Assembly: GCA_035310125.1 (NCBI GenBank)
Contig: DATGEP010000095.1
Coordinates: forward strand, 1 to 10,632
Direction of reading: 5' to 3'
From: DATGEP01 sp035310125
Lineage (GTDB): Bacteria > Chloroflexota > Ktedonobacteria > Ktedonobacterales > JADMIN01
DNA length: 10,632 bases
A model generated the notes under the pieces. It searched no databases. It had not been told where the DNA came from and saw only the letters and a program-made list of their open reading frames with translations. How positions within the stretch are numbered: position 1 is the stretch's first letter; each line of letters opens with the position of its first letter. Below, piece after piece: positions 1 to 6,093 of the stretch. The position numbers and the translations under genes were made by a program.

Positions 1-271
1 CGCGCGCGGCGATGTCGGAGCCTCGCTCATTCGTCTGGCGCTCATACCGGCGGCGATTACGACGCTCTGCATCGCGGTGTCCCTTGGCGCCACGGCGACT
101 CTTACGACGCTCATCGTGAACGAGGCGCCGGGCCTGATGGATAGCCAGGACAGTGGGGGCGTTTTCCTGGTTGCCATCGTGGGCTTTATGGGTATCGCGC
201 TCGCCATCGCGCTTGCGGGTTTGGTACGCGGGCTGCGGGCACGGGGCGCAACCCGTGGCGCGGCGGCCTGA
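1..271 (+). CDS. C-terminal end of an unidentified integral membrane protein (partial)
   Basis: The frame is open from base 2 to the TGA at 269-271 and enters from outside the window, so only about 89 residues are visible. They contain two hydrophobic segments. The first is roughly residues 9-38 (LIRLALIPAAITTLCIAVSL and onward) and the second is a Gly/Ala/Ile-rich helix just before the end. The protein closes with a basic, presumably cytoplasmic tail (RGLRARGATRG). A GTG at 77 could start a 64-aa product, but the open hydrophobic frame upstream argues that this is the end of a longer gene. A 6-bp inverted repeat (CACGGG/CCCGTG, 240-257) lies in the last codons without a T-tract, so it is not a convincing terminator. 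No family-specific motif is visible. The next gene starts 38 nt downstream on the same strand, so the two may be co-transcribed. Confidence 0.6.
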   Translation, partial: ARGDVGASLIRLALIPAAITTLCIAVSLGATATLTTLIVNEAPGLMDSQDSGGVFLVAIVGFMGIALAIALAGLVRGLRARGATRGAAA

Positions 272-309
272 CCTCGTGGACTTTGCGAGCAGCGAGTGGT
301 GAGAAGGCG

Positions 310-636
310 ATGCTGCGAGCTGATCGAGGATGGTTGAGACGGCTGCATCCACTTGAGTGGCGCGTCCGTTATGGCTATGAGCTCGCGATCTTTCTCGACG
401 GTTACCCACTCTCACTGCTGAGTGATTGGGATGTATTGTTAGGTGTTCTTCAGCGCAGACTGACCAGGGCGACGAGGCCAAACGCCAGGAGGATACATCC
501 GGACACGCGATTTACCCAGATGAGCAGGCGCGCATTGAAGTGGCTGCGCAACGCAGAGACGCCACTGCTGAGCAGCAGCCACCAGAGCACGGAACCGATG
601 AATACGCCTGCCACAAGGGCGCTCGCCGTACCATAG
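310..636 (+). pseudogene. Short WRxRYGxEL-type protein, probably truncated and running into the antisense of lysE
   Basis: Reading from ATG 310, the first ~50 residues (LRRLHPLEWRVRYGYEL, then PLSLLSDWDVLLGVLQRRL) look like the N-terminal part of a small family common in Actinobacteria and Chloroflexota. Its consensus is roughly LRRLYPxxWRxRYGxEL...DVLRGALDARL, and it is often encoded near PadR-type regulators and membrane proteins. That recognition is from memory of the family. The similarity ends at about base 460. From 450 on, the frame is the reverse complement of the lysE 3' end, and its residues (Arg/Ser/Thr-rich, no pattern) look like antisense translation. I therefore read it as a gene that lost its C-terminal half, although a short 108-aa product could still be made. 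A weak GAGAAGG stands 2 nt before the ATG; a TTG at 283 is an alternative start. Confidence 0.5.
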
Positions 637-1067
637 CTGCCGCTGGTGGAGGCGATGCCCAGCCCCGCGAAGACGGCGGCGAAGGAGAGAATTGTCGCGG
701 GATTGGTGAGGGTGAGAACTACGGTGGAGGCGTAGGCGCCGCCGAGATTCGCGGCGCTCCCTGTGGCGGCGGGGCGCTCGGCAGGATAGGACAGGATGGT
801 GCGCACTCCAAGGTAGGCGAGGAAGAGGCCACCAAGAAGATGAATCCAGAGCCGCGCGCTAAGGAGGAAGCTGGAGACAGCGGTGAGTCCGAAGGCGGCG
901 ACGCAGCCATAGGTGAAGTCGGCGGTCGCGGCGCCTAGGCCGGTGACGAAACCCGTCAGCCGGCCGAGCGCCAGCGTGCGGCGGATGCAGAGGACGCCGA
1001 TAGGGCCAACGGGCGCGGCGATGGAGAAGCCGATGAGGAGGCCCCGAAGCAGAAACGAGACGGGCAT
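450..1067 (-). CDS. LysE/RhtB-family amino-acid (or small-solute) exporter
   Basis: The 205-aa product has the LysE/RhtB length and layout of about six membrane helices. The N-terminus GLLIGFSIAAPVGPIGVLCI carries the family's Pro-x-Gly-Pro turn in helix 1. It is followed by RTLALGRLTGFVTGLGAATA, the typical Gly-rich loop and second helix. A mid-protein LTLTNPATILSFAAVFAGLG matches the family's conserved NP motif before helix 4. Members export lysine/arginine, homoserine/threonine, cysteine or other small molecules; the substrate cannot be read here. I chose ATG 1067 because it gives the family length and has AAAGG (1078-1082) upstream. A GTG at 1127 would add 20 polar residues unlike a LysE start. 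The stop at 450-452 overlaps the convergent small gene. A strong hairpin with an 11-bp stem and one bulged base lies in the coding region at 938-965. The leader (1101-1163) is also structured. Confidence 0.85.
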   Translation of the reverse strand: MPVSFLLRGLLIGFSIAAPVGPIGVLCIRRTLALGRLTGFVTGLGAATADFTYGCVAAFGLTAVSSFLLSARLWIHLLGGLFLAYLGVRTILSYPAERPAATGSAANLGGAYASTVVLTLTNPATILSFAAVFAGLGIASTSGSYGTASALVAGVFIGSVLWWLLLSSGVSALRSHFNARLLIWVNRVSGCILLAFGLVALVSLR

Positions 1068-1100
1068 GGGAGCGCTGCCTTTCGTAGACTGGATGGTCGC

Positions 1101-1163
1101 GGCCCTCAAGGGCCAGCGCACGCTCATGGAGGCTAAAACCTCGCTGGGTGATGCTGTCGCATC
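1101..1163 (-). promoter_or_regulatory. Structured leader RNA candidate upstream of the LysE-family gene
   Basis: Read on the minus strand, three stem-loops follow each other ahead of the exporter gene. The first is GATGC-GACA-GCATC (1163-1150), a 5-bp stem with a tetraloop. The second is CCAGCG...CGCTGG (1147-1113), which encloses a small AGG/CCT stem. The third is GGCCCTTGAGGGCC (1114-1101). The second and third share bases 1113-1114 and so compete at their edge, as in attenuator-like switches. The third ends 18 nt before the Shine-Dalgarno. I could not match this to a riboswitch class I know (guanidine, lysine, glycine or Mn2+ leaders). A regulatory role is an inference; GC-rich DNA gives short stems by chance. 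Confidence 0.3.
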
Positions 1164-1191
1164 CGGTCAGGCAGGTACGATCCATAAGGAA

Positions 1192-1220
1192 GCCCGCCGG
1201 ACCGAGGCGGCCTGGCGGGC
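1192..1220 (-). terminator. Possible terminator of the four-gene operon
   Basis: GCCCGCC (1192-1198) and GGCGGGC (1214-1220) form a perfect 7-bp GC stem, extendable by two pairs past one bulged base. On the minus strand the stem is followed by TTCCTTATGG, a weak pyrimidine tail. It lies about 160 nt past the NUDIX stop codon, where an operon terminator could be. The tail is poor for a factor-independent terminator, so confidence is low. Confidence 0.35.
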
Positions 1221-1380
1221 AGAAAGGGGGAGACATACGAGACACACGGAAGCTAGCCAGGCGGCTGGTTGGGCTGCTGGCGCTGCTGGCTGCGGATTGC
1301 TGTCGCGGTGGGGATGTGCCGCATCGCGTGTCTCCAGACTCAAAGATTCATGCACCTTCAGCATACCATACGCGGGGAAG

Positions 1381-1818
1381 CTACCCATCGAGGAGCTCCA
1401 GCAGGCCGGCGGGATAAAGGATTGCTGTGTCGGAACGGAAATCGTCGAGGGGCTTCCAGACGGCGGTGATGGGCGTGCCGTCGTCTTCGGCGCCAAGAAG
1501 ATTCGGCTGGTGATAGGCGGATTGGTCGAGAAAGGCACCTTCGTAGACCAGCGCGATTTCGTGGCCGGGCAGGCCATCGAAGGTGAAGACGCTTTCGAGC
1601 GTACCCAAAAACTCCAGGTCGAGCACGTCCAGCCCCAGCTCTTCGCGAATCTCGCGGGCGGCGGCATCCTGGCTGCGCTCGCCAAACTCGATGCCACCGC
1701 CAAGCGGGCGGTAGAAGGTTAGCTCGCGTGTAGGGTCGTAGCCCTCCAACACGAGGATGCGGTTGTCATCATCGCGGAAAACACAGAGGGCGATGGGGCG
1801 AACGAATCCTACTTTCAT
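1381..1818 (-). CDS. NUDIX hydrolase
   Basis: The 145-aa protein is one NUDIX domain. The box GX5EX7REUXEEXGU is complete at residues 41-63 (GGIEFGERSQDAAAREIREE, then LGL), with the metal-binding glutamates E56, E59 and E60. The preceding strand FYRPLGG is typical. Members hydrolyse nucleoside diphosphates linked to another group X, such as nucleotide sugars, ADP-ribose, oxidised NTPs or NAD(P)H derivatives; the substrate cannot be told from sequence. It is the last gene of a four-gene operon. Its ATG (1816-1818) overlaps the TGA of the upstream dehydrogenase by 4 nt (ATGA), which implies translational coupling. Next to redox enzymes it might clean up damaged nucleotide cofactors, but that is inference. 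Confidence 0.88.
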   Translation of the reverse strand: MKVGFVRPIALCVFRDDDNRILVLEGYDPTRELTFYRPLGGGIEFGERSQDAAAREIREELGLDVLDLEFLGTLESVFTFDGLPGHEIALVYEGAFLDQSAYHQPNLLGAEDDGTPITAVWKPLDDFRSDTAILYPAGLLELLDG

Positions 1819-2753
1819 TGTGTCTCCCTATAGCGCACCAGCACCTTCATGGGCACAATCTCGCCGCGTGCCATGCGCTCAAAGAGGGCGGGTAGTTCCT
1901 CTGGAGCGACGGCCAGCTCGAAGAGCCGTTCCAGCCCGCTCGTCGCGCCGCGCCGCACCTGTTCGACATACCATACGGCATGCTGCTGGTAATCCCAGCC
2001 ATCACTTGAGCCGATGATGGAAAGCTCGTTCGCGTGGAAAGCGGGAGCCAGGGTTAGCGGCTCGATGTTGCCATCCGCGAGCACGCAGATGTGGCCGCCT
2101 GGCCGCATGCGCTCTTGCAAGAGGGTGAACGCGGCAGCGCGGCTGGAACACTCAAAGCCGGCGGTGTATGTCGCATCGTCGGGTAACGCATCTGGCGCGA
2201 CGACGCGGCGCGCCCCGAGCGAGAGCGCCAACGTTTGCCGCTCCGGTCGCGGCTCGACGACGTCCACCGTGCGCACACCGTAGCGCGTCAGGATAAAGAG
2301 GGTCAACAGCCCCATTGTGCCGCCGCCCATCACGAGCGCGGCATCGTCGGGCGCCGGGGCGAGTTTGCGCACACCCTTAGCGGCGTCGCAGCTGAGGATC
2401 GCCAGCAGCGCCAGGGCGTCGGGAACATCGTCTGGCATCGGGATGGACTTCGCCTCCGCGACAACGCCATAGGTGCGATGGCCATAGAACGCCAGGACGC
2501 GCTGCCCAACGGCCAGCCGGCGCACATTCGCGCCGCATGCCTGAACGATGCCCAGACTCTCATAGCCGGTCATGCGGGGATAGCCACGTGGGATGACCTC
2601 ACGCTCGTCGCCGCGATACTGTGGCAGCTCCGCGCCGATGCTGACGGCGCCCGCGATGGTCCGCACGAGCACCTCGTCGGGCGCGGGCGGCGGGAGATCG
2701 TCCGCAGCCCATTCGAGCCGGTGCGGCGCGGTCAGCAGCGAGTGCCGGCGCAT
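1815..2753 (-). CDS. Medium-chain dehydrogenase/reductase lacking zinc ligands, BchC-like
   Basis: The 312-aa protein has the MDR fold. The GroES-like N-terminal part (about 1-120) is followed by a Rossmann nucleotide site VMGGGTMGLL (residues 141-150, G143-x-G145-xx-G148). The second strand ends in an acidic residue (VDVVEPRPER, E167), which suggests NAD(H) rather than NADP(H). The catalytic zinc signature is missing. The usual Cys near residue 38-40 is replaced in AGAVSIGAELP, GHE is replaced by GYE (residues 63-65), and there is no structural-zinc four-Cys loop. The GYESLG stretch and the IG.E segment resemble the BchC-type subgroup (bacteriochlorophyllide dehydrogenase-like), but the host is not shown to be phototrophic, so I do not use that name. 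It starts 10 nt after the methyltransferase stop, with GAGG in the junction. Confidence 0.82.
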   Translation of the reverse strand: MRRHSLLTAPHRLEWAADDLPPPAPDEVLVRTIAGAVSIGAELPQYRGDEREVIPRGYPRMTGYESLGIVQACGANVRRLAVGQRVLAFYGHRTYGVVAEAKSIPMPDDVPDALALLAILSCDAAKGVRKLAPAPDDAALVMGGGTMGLLTLFILTRYGVRTVDVVEPRPERQTLALSLGARRVVAPDALPDDATYTAGFECSSRAAAFTLLQERMRPGGHICVLADGNIEPLTLAPAFHANELSIIGSSDGWDYQQHAVWYVEQVRRGATSGLERLFELAVAPEELPALFERMARGEIVPMKVLVRYRETQ

Positions 2754-2763
2754 CTCCGCCGCC

Positions 2764-3555
2764 TCACTTTCTGGCGCGTAGGGAGAAGAGCAGCGGCATC
2801 GTGTTGCCAGAAGTGGCGGGCCAGCGCCAGTATTCGTCGTCGCCGTGGATCAACGCGGGAAATTGTTGGTAGAACGACATGGGGAACTCGTGAAGGTAAT
2901 CGAGACGCAACCCGGCATCGAGCAGCGCGGTGACGACTTCGCCAAGCCCGTAGGTCCAGCCATAGACGGTGTTGCCGCGACCATCTTCGTCGGAGAGTGG
3001 CTCGGCGCGGTGGAAATATGGCGCGGCGACCTCGAAGCGTCTGCCAGCCTCATCGGTGGGGTCGCCAGCAAACATCAGGCTGGTGGGGTGCATCTCCACC
3101 ATGTAGAAGATACCATCCGGCTTGACGTAGCGGGCGACGAGCCGCGCCCATCGGTCCAGGTCAGGCAGCCAGCAGAGGGCGCCGTAGGATGTGTAGACGA
3201 TGTCGAACTGCTCATCCAGCGCGTCCGGGAGCGCGTAGAGATCGGACTGGAGAAAGCGCGCCGGCAGCCCAGCTTCCGTCGCGAGCGAGCGCCCGCGCTC
3301 GATGGCGGCGTCCGACAGGTCCACGCCGGTGACGCTGGCACCCAGACGCGCCCAAGATAGTGTGTCGCAGCCCATGTTGCATTGCAGATGCAGCAGCGAT
3401 TTGCCAGATACGTCGCCCAGCTCCGCACGCTCGATGGGGCGCAGGCTGGAGCCGGTGGCGCGGAAGCGGGCGACATCGCGGTGGTGGTCAGAGTCGGTAT
3501 GCTGCGCGGTCCAGGCGTTCCAGAGCGCGCGGTTGGATGCGGTGTAATCGGGCAT
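2764..3555 (-). CDS. Class I SAM-dependent methyltransferase
   Basis: The 263-aa protein has the class I methyltransferase core. Motif I is SLLHLQCNMGCDTLSWARLG (residues 53-72). An acidic residue that should bind the SAM ribose follows at the end of strand 2 (TGVDLS, D79). Motif II is FLQSDLYALP (D105), and motif IV-like FDIVYTSYGALCWL spans about 117-130. The N-terminus (NRALWNAWTAQH) is the usual helix of this subgroup. The C-terminal third (HEFPMSFYQQFP and a Trp-rich stretch) probably shapes the substrate pocket. The target is unknown; small molecules are likelier than nucleic acid because no RNA- or DNA-binding domain is present. ATG 3555 lies 8 nt after the stop of the upstream aldehyde dehydrogenase, and its Shine-Dalgarno (AGGGT) spans that stop codon, so the genes are translationally linked. 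Confidence 0.85.
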   Translation of the reverse strand: MPDYTASNRALWNAWTAQHTDSDHHRDVARFRATGSSLRPIERAELGDVSGKSLLHLQCNMGCDTLSWARLGASVTGVDLSDAAIERGRSLATEAGLPARFLQSDLYALPDALDEQFDIVYTSYGALCWLPDLDRWARLVARYVKPDGIFYMVEMHPTSLMFAGDPTDEAGRRFEVAAPYFHRAEPLSDEDGRGNTVYGWTYGLGEVVTALLDAGLRLDYLHEFPMSFYQQFPALIHGDDEYWRWPATSGNTMPLLFSLRARK

Positions 3556-3563
3556 GATTTACC

Positions 3564-4961
3564 CTACTCGCTGGCTGTTTTCACGGGCGCCTTCGCCGGG
3601 CCGATCCAGACCGTCTGGATGTTTACGAATTCGCGGATGCCGAACCATGACAGCTCGCGTCCGTAGCCGCTGCGCTTCACGCCGCCGAATGGCAGCCTGG
3701 GATCGGAGGCGGTCATGCCGTTGATGAAGACACCGCCCGATTCGAGATGCCGCGCGAGCGCTTTTCCTCGCTCGATGTCTTGTGTCCAGAGATTGCCGCC
3801 CAGGCCGAACTGGCTGTCATTTGCCAGCGCGATGGCGTGCGCCGCATCGCGAGCGCGGACAACCGCCGCGACCGGTCCGAACGTTTCTTCGCGAAAGACG
3901 GGCATCTCTGGTGTTACCGAGCCAAGGATAGTGGGCGCATAGAAATATCCGTTGCCGGGAAGCGATTTGCCGCCGAGCAGCACCTTCGCACCCATCTCTA
4001 CCGACCGGCGCACCTGATCTTCCAGCGTGTCGCGCAGATCTTCACGTGCCAGCGGGCCAACCTGCGTCTGCCGGTCCAGGGGATCGCTGACACGCAGCTT
4101 ACTCGCCTCCTCGACGAACTTGCGCTCGAAGGCGTCGGCGACCGCCTCGACGACGATGAAGCGCTTGGCGGCGATGCAGCTCTGGCCGGTATTCTGAAAG
4201 CGCGCTCGAGTCGCGGTCTGCGCCGCGCCGTCCAGGTCGGCATCTTCCAGGACGATGAAGGCATCCGAGCCGCCAAGCTCCAGCACAGTCTTCTTCAGTG
4301 CGTGCCCGCTAGCCGACGCCACCGCGACGCCCGCCGTATCGCTGCCCGTGAGTGTCACCGCCGCGATGCGCGGGTCCGCGATGAGCTTCTCCGCCTCGGC
4401 GCCGGAGATCAGCAGCGTGCGAAATGCTCCGTCCGGGAGTCCGCTCTCCCGAAAAATGCGCTCGATATCCAGCGCCGCCCGCGAGACATTGGAGGCGTGT
4501 TTGAGCACTGCTGTATTGCCCGCCATAAGTGCCGGGGCGGCGAACCGAAAGACCTGCCAGTATGGATAGTTCCAGGGCATGATCGCCAGCACGACACCAA
4601 GCGGGACGTATGCGACGTAGCTTTCGCTCGCGCTGGATTCGACCGGCTCATTCGCGAGCATGCGCTCCGCATTGTCCGCGTAGTAGTCGCAGTTCCATGC
4701 GCACTTTTCAACCTCCGCTTCCGACTCCACGATGGGTTTGCCCATCTCGCGCGTCGCCGTTTTGGCCAGCTCCGCCTTATGTTCGCGCAGATAGGCCGCG
4801 ACGGCGTGCAGGTGGGCGCTGCGCTCAGCGAACGAGGTGTCGCGCCAGCTTTTATAGGCGCTACGAGCCGCGTCGAGCGCCGCGTCTACCTGCTGCTTAT
4901 CGAAGGACTCAAACGTTTCGAGTGTCTCGCCCGTCGCTGGATTAATGGATTGAATGCTCAC
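3564..4961 (-). CDS. NAD(P)-dependent succinate-semialdehyde dehydrogenase (Sad/YneI-type)
   Basis: The 465-aa product is a full aldehyde dehydrogenase. MPWNYPYWQV (N131) and VLKHASNV (K154) match the Sad/YneI and GabD1-like group, where the common KPAE motif is KHA. The general base is E228 in VLELGGSDAF, and the catalytic thiol is C262 in QNTGQSCIAAKR. Later EETFGPV and the closing LPFGGVKRSGYGREL are also in place. The reaction would be oxidation of succinate semialdehyde to succinate, the last step of the GABA shunt, although related aldehydes are possible. I start at GTG 4961 because GGGAG lies 5 nt upstream and translation then begins SIQSINPATGE, as in the family. The frame stays open to 5225, but those 88 residues are low-complexity and non-homologous. 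It is the first gene of the minus-strand operon. Confidence 0.9.
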   Translation of the reverse strand: MSIQSINPATGETLETFESFDKQQVDAALDAARSAYKSWRDTSFAERSAHLHAVAAYLREHKAELAKTATREMGKPIVESEAEVEKCAWNCDYYADNAERMLANEPVESSASESYVAYVPLGVVLAIMPWNYPYWQVFRFAAPALMAGNTAVLKHASNVSRAALDIERIFRESGLPDGAFRTLLISGAEAEKLIADPRIAAVTLTGSDTAGVAVASASGHALKKTVLELGGSDAFIVLEDADLDGAAQTATRARFQNTGQSCIAAKRFIVVEAVADAFERKFVEEASKLRVSDPLDRQTQVGPLAREDLRDTLEDQVRRSVEMGAKVLLGGKSLPGNGYFYAPTILGSVTPEMPVFREETFGPVAAVVRARDAAHAIALANDSQFGLGGNLWTQDIERGKALARHLESGGVFINGMTASDPRLPFGGVKRSGYGRELSWFGIREFVNIQTVWIGPAKAPVKTASE

Positions 4962-5333
4962 GGCTGCTCCCTTTGCTGTATCGTAACCATTCGTGGGTTG
5001 CCGTCGCTGGCGCCCCCACGCAGCCCATCCGCCGCAGCCATCGTACCACGGCGTGTACCGGCTCCATATGGACACAGTGGCGAAAATCCCCTTCAAGTCA
5101 TTGGGCGCGAATGGCACCGGGGTACTACTCCCATGAACACGGCGCGCAAATTGCTGCGGATGATATGACATAGGCAAACGGCGGGCGCAGCCGGCTGTGC
5201 CTCTACCATGAAGTGCGGCGGTCATGCGGTTCGTAGGGCTCTATCAGCGAGATATTTCAGCGCCACGCCACGCCGCATTACAATACCTCATAGTTGACGT
5301 ACATCCATACCGGACATACAGGAGGTGTTCCCA
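4962..5333. other. Divergent intergenic region between the aldehyde dehydrogenase operon and rplY
   Basis: The 372 bp must carry promoters for both directions, but I find no good sigma-70 pair. TACAAT at 5279-5284 could be a -10 for rplY without a matching -35. TTGACG at 5294-5299 looks like a -35, but its -10 would fall in the Shine-Dalgarno. A GC hairpin with core CAGCCGGCTG (5188-5197), extendable to 9 bp with one G-T pair (5184-5201), sits mid-region without a T-tract. An imperfect dyad GTACCACGGCGTGTAC occurs at 5043-5058. No frame here looks like a real gene. Confidence 0.45.
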
Positions 5334-5987
5334 ATGCCAGAGCATGTGAAGTTTGTGGTCGAGCGGCGCGAGATCACGGGTAAGAAGGTGCGCCAGCTCC
5401 GAAGTCAGGGGATTCTCCCTGGTAACATCTTTGGACATGATCGCGCATCCAAAGCTATCCAGCTCGATGCCGCCGAGTTTCGTCGCTTCCTCAAGCTCCA
5501 TGGGCCGACGACACTGCTCGCGTTAACACTTGGCTCAGAGCCAGCCGAGACTGCCGTCGTGCGGCATGTGCAACACGATCCCCGGACGAATGCCATTCAA
5601 CATGTAGACTTCATGCACGTCGAGATGTCTGAGCCGATGAAGGCCGCCATCCCGATCCGTCTTGAGGGCGTATCACCGGCAATCAAGAATTTCGATGGCG
5701 TGCTGCTGCAGTTGTTAGAGACGCTGGACGTGGAAGCGCTGCCTGCCAACCTGCCTGAAGCGGTCGTGCTGGACATCAGCGACATGGAGGATCTGAAAGA
5801 AACGCGCTATGTGCGCGACCTACGCGTGCCGTCCAACGTGACAGTTCTGAGTGATCGAGACGAGCCGGTGGTGAAGATCGAGCCGCCGCGCCTCGTGGTT
5901 GAGGAAGTGGCGCCCGCCGCTGCCGCGGAACCTTCTGAGGCTACCGCCAAAGAAACACCGGCTGCCGCGAGTGGTACTGAAGAGTGA
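5334..5987 (+). CDS. rplY: 50S ribosomal protein bL25, long (CTC/TL5) form
   Basis: The 217-aa protein matches the long bL25 form. The N-terminal 5S rRNA E-loop-binding domain (about 1-95) opens with ERREITGKKVRQLRSQGILP, followed by GNIFG. The motif TNAIQHVDFMHV marks the end of that domain. A C-terminal beta domain follows (about 96-190; GV.LQLLETLDVEALPANLPE). The protein ends in an Ala/Glu-rich tail (about 191-217), common in this form. It sits in the central protuberance of the large subunit. ATG 5334 is chosen because a near-perfect AGGAGGTG (5320-5327) lies 6 nt upstream; the in-frame GTG at 5325 is part of that ribosome binding site. The gene stands alone here, with no pth neighbour (its common partner) visible. 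Confidence 0.95.
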   Translation: MPEHVKFVVERREITGKKVRQLRSQGILPGNIFGHDRASKAIQLDAAEFRRFLKLHGPTTLLALTLGSEPAETAVVRHVQHDPRTNAIQHVDFMHVEMSEPMKAAIPIRLEGVSPAIKNFDGVLLQLLETLDVEALPANLPEAVVLDISDMEDLKETRYVRDLRVPSNVTVLSDRDEPVVKIEPPRLVVEEVAPAAAAEPSEATAKETPAAASGTEE

Positions 5988-6093
5988 TGTGCTTGTGCGC
6001 CCGCTCATGATACCGCACACTGCTGCTATGTAGCACTTCGAGCGAGGACTGACGCCTTGCTCGCTTCCCCGCTCTGAGGTGTTCTAGCGTATT

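Larger units (their letters stand above)
1068..1380. other. Intergenic region between lysE-type gene and NUDIX gene
   Basis: This 313-bp stretch has no convincing gene; its short frames on both strands lack family features and good ribosome binding sites. It holds three items, all relevant to minus-strand transcription: a GC-rich hairpin (1192-1220) that may end the NUDIX operon, a run of stem-loops between 1163 and 1101, and the lysE ribosome binding site near 1078-1082. I see no clear -10/-35 pair for the exporter gene, so it may be transcribed by read-through or from a promoter I cannot recognise. Confidence 0.5.

Noticed and set aside
1148..1417. Small plus-strand frame in the 1068-1380 spacer
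   Set aside because: Arg/Gly-rich composition, no Shine-Dalgarno, and overlap with the NUDIX 3' end; no sign of a real product.
913..1722. 269-codon plus-strand frame across lysE, the spacer and the NUDIX gene
   Set aside because: It is antisense to two well-supported genes, with no domain-like pattern.
3287..3300. GAGCGCCCGCGCTC near-palindrome in the methyltransferase gene
   Set aside because: Six to seven GC pairs are common in GC-rich coding DNA; nothing else supports a function.
5043..5058. GTACCACGGCGTGTAC as an operator upstream of the aldehyde dehydrogenase
   Set aside because: Only the outer four pairs match in register; the symmetry is too weak for a call.
3747..5168. 473-codon open frame on the plus strand
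   Set aside because: It is antisense to the aldehyde dehydrogenase gene, is rich in Arg and Ala, and has no recognisable domain; long shadow frames are expected in GC-rich coding DNA.
4962..5225. N-terminal extension of the succinate-semialdehyde dehydrogenase frame (88 residues)
   Set aside because: It lacks family similarity; GTG 4961 has a good ribosome binding site and begins the normal ALDH N-terminus.
5294..5322. TTGACG ... TACAGG as a promoter for rplY
   Set aside because: With a 17-nt spacer the -10 would match only three positions and overlap the Shine-Dalgarno, leaving almost no leader.
6041..6065. AGCGAG...CTCGCT inverted repeat after rplY, considered as its terminator
   Set aside because: The stem is only 6 bp with a 13-nt loop and is followed by TCCCC, not a T-tract; not enough to call a terminator.
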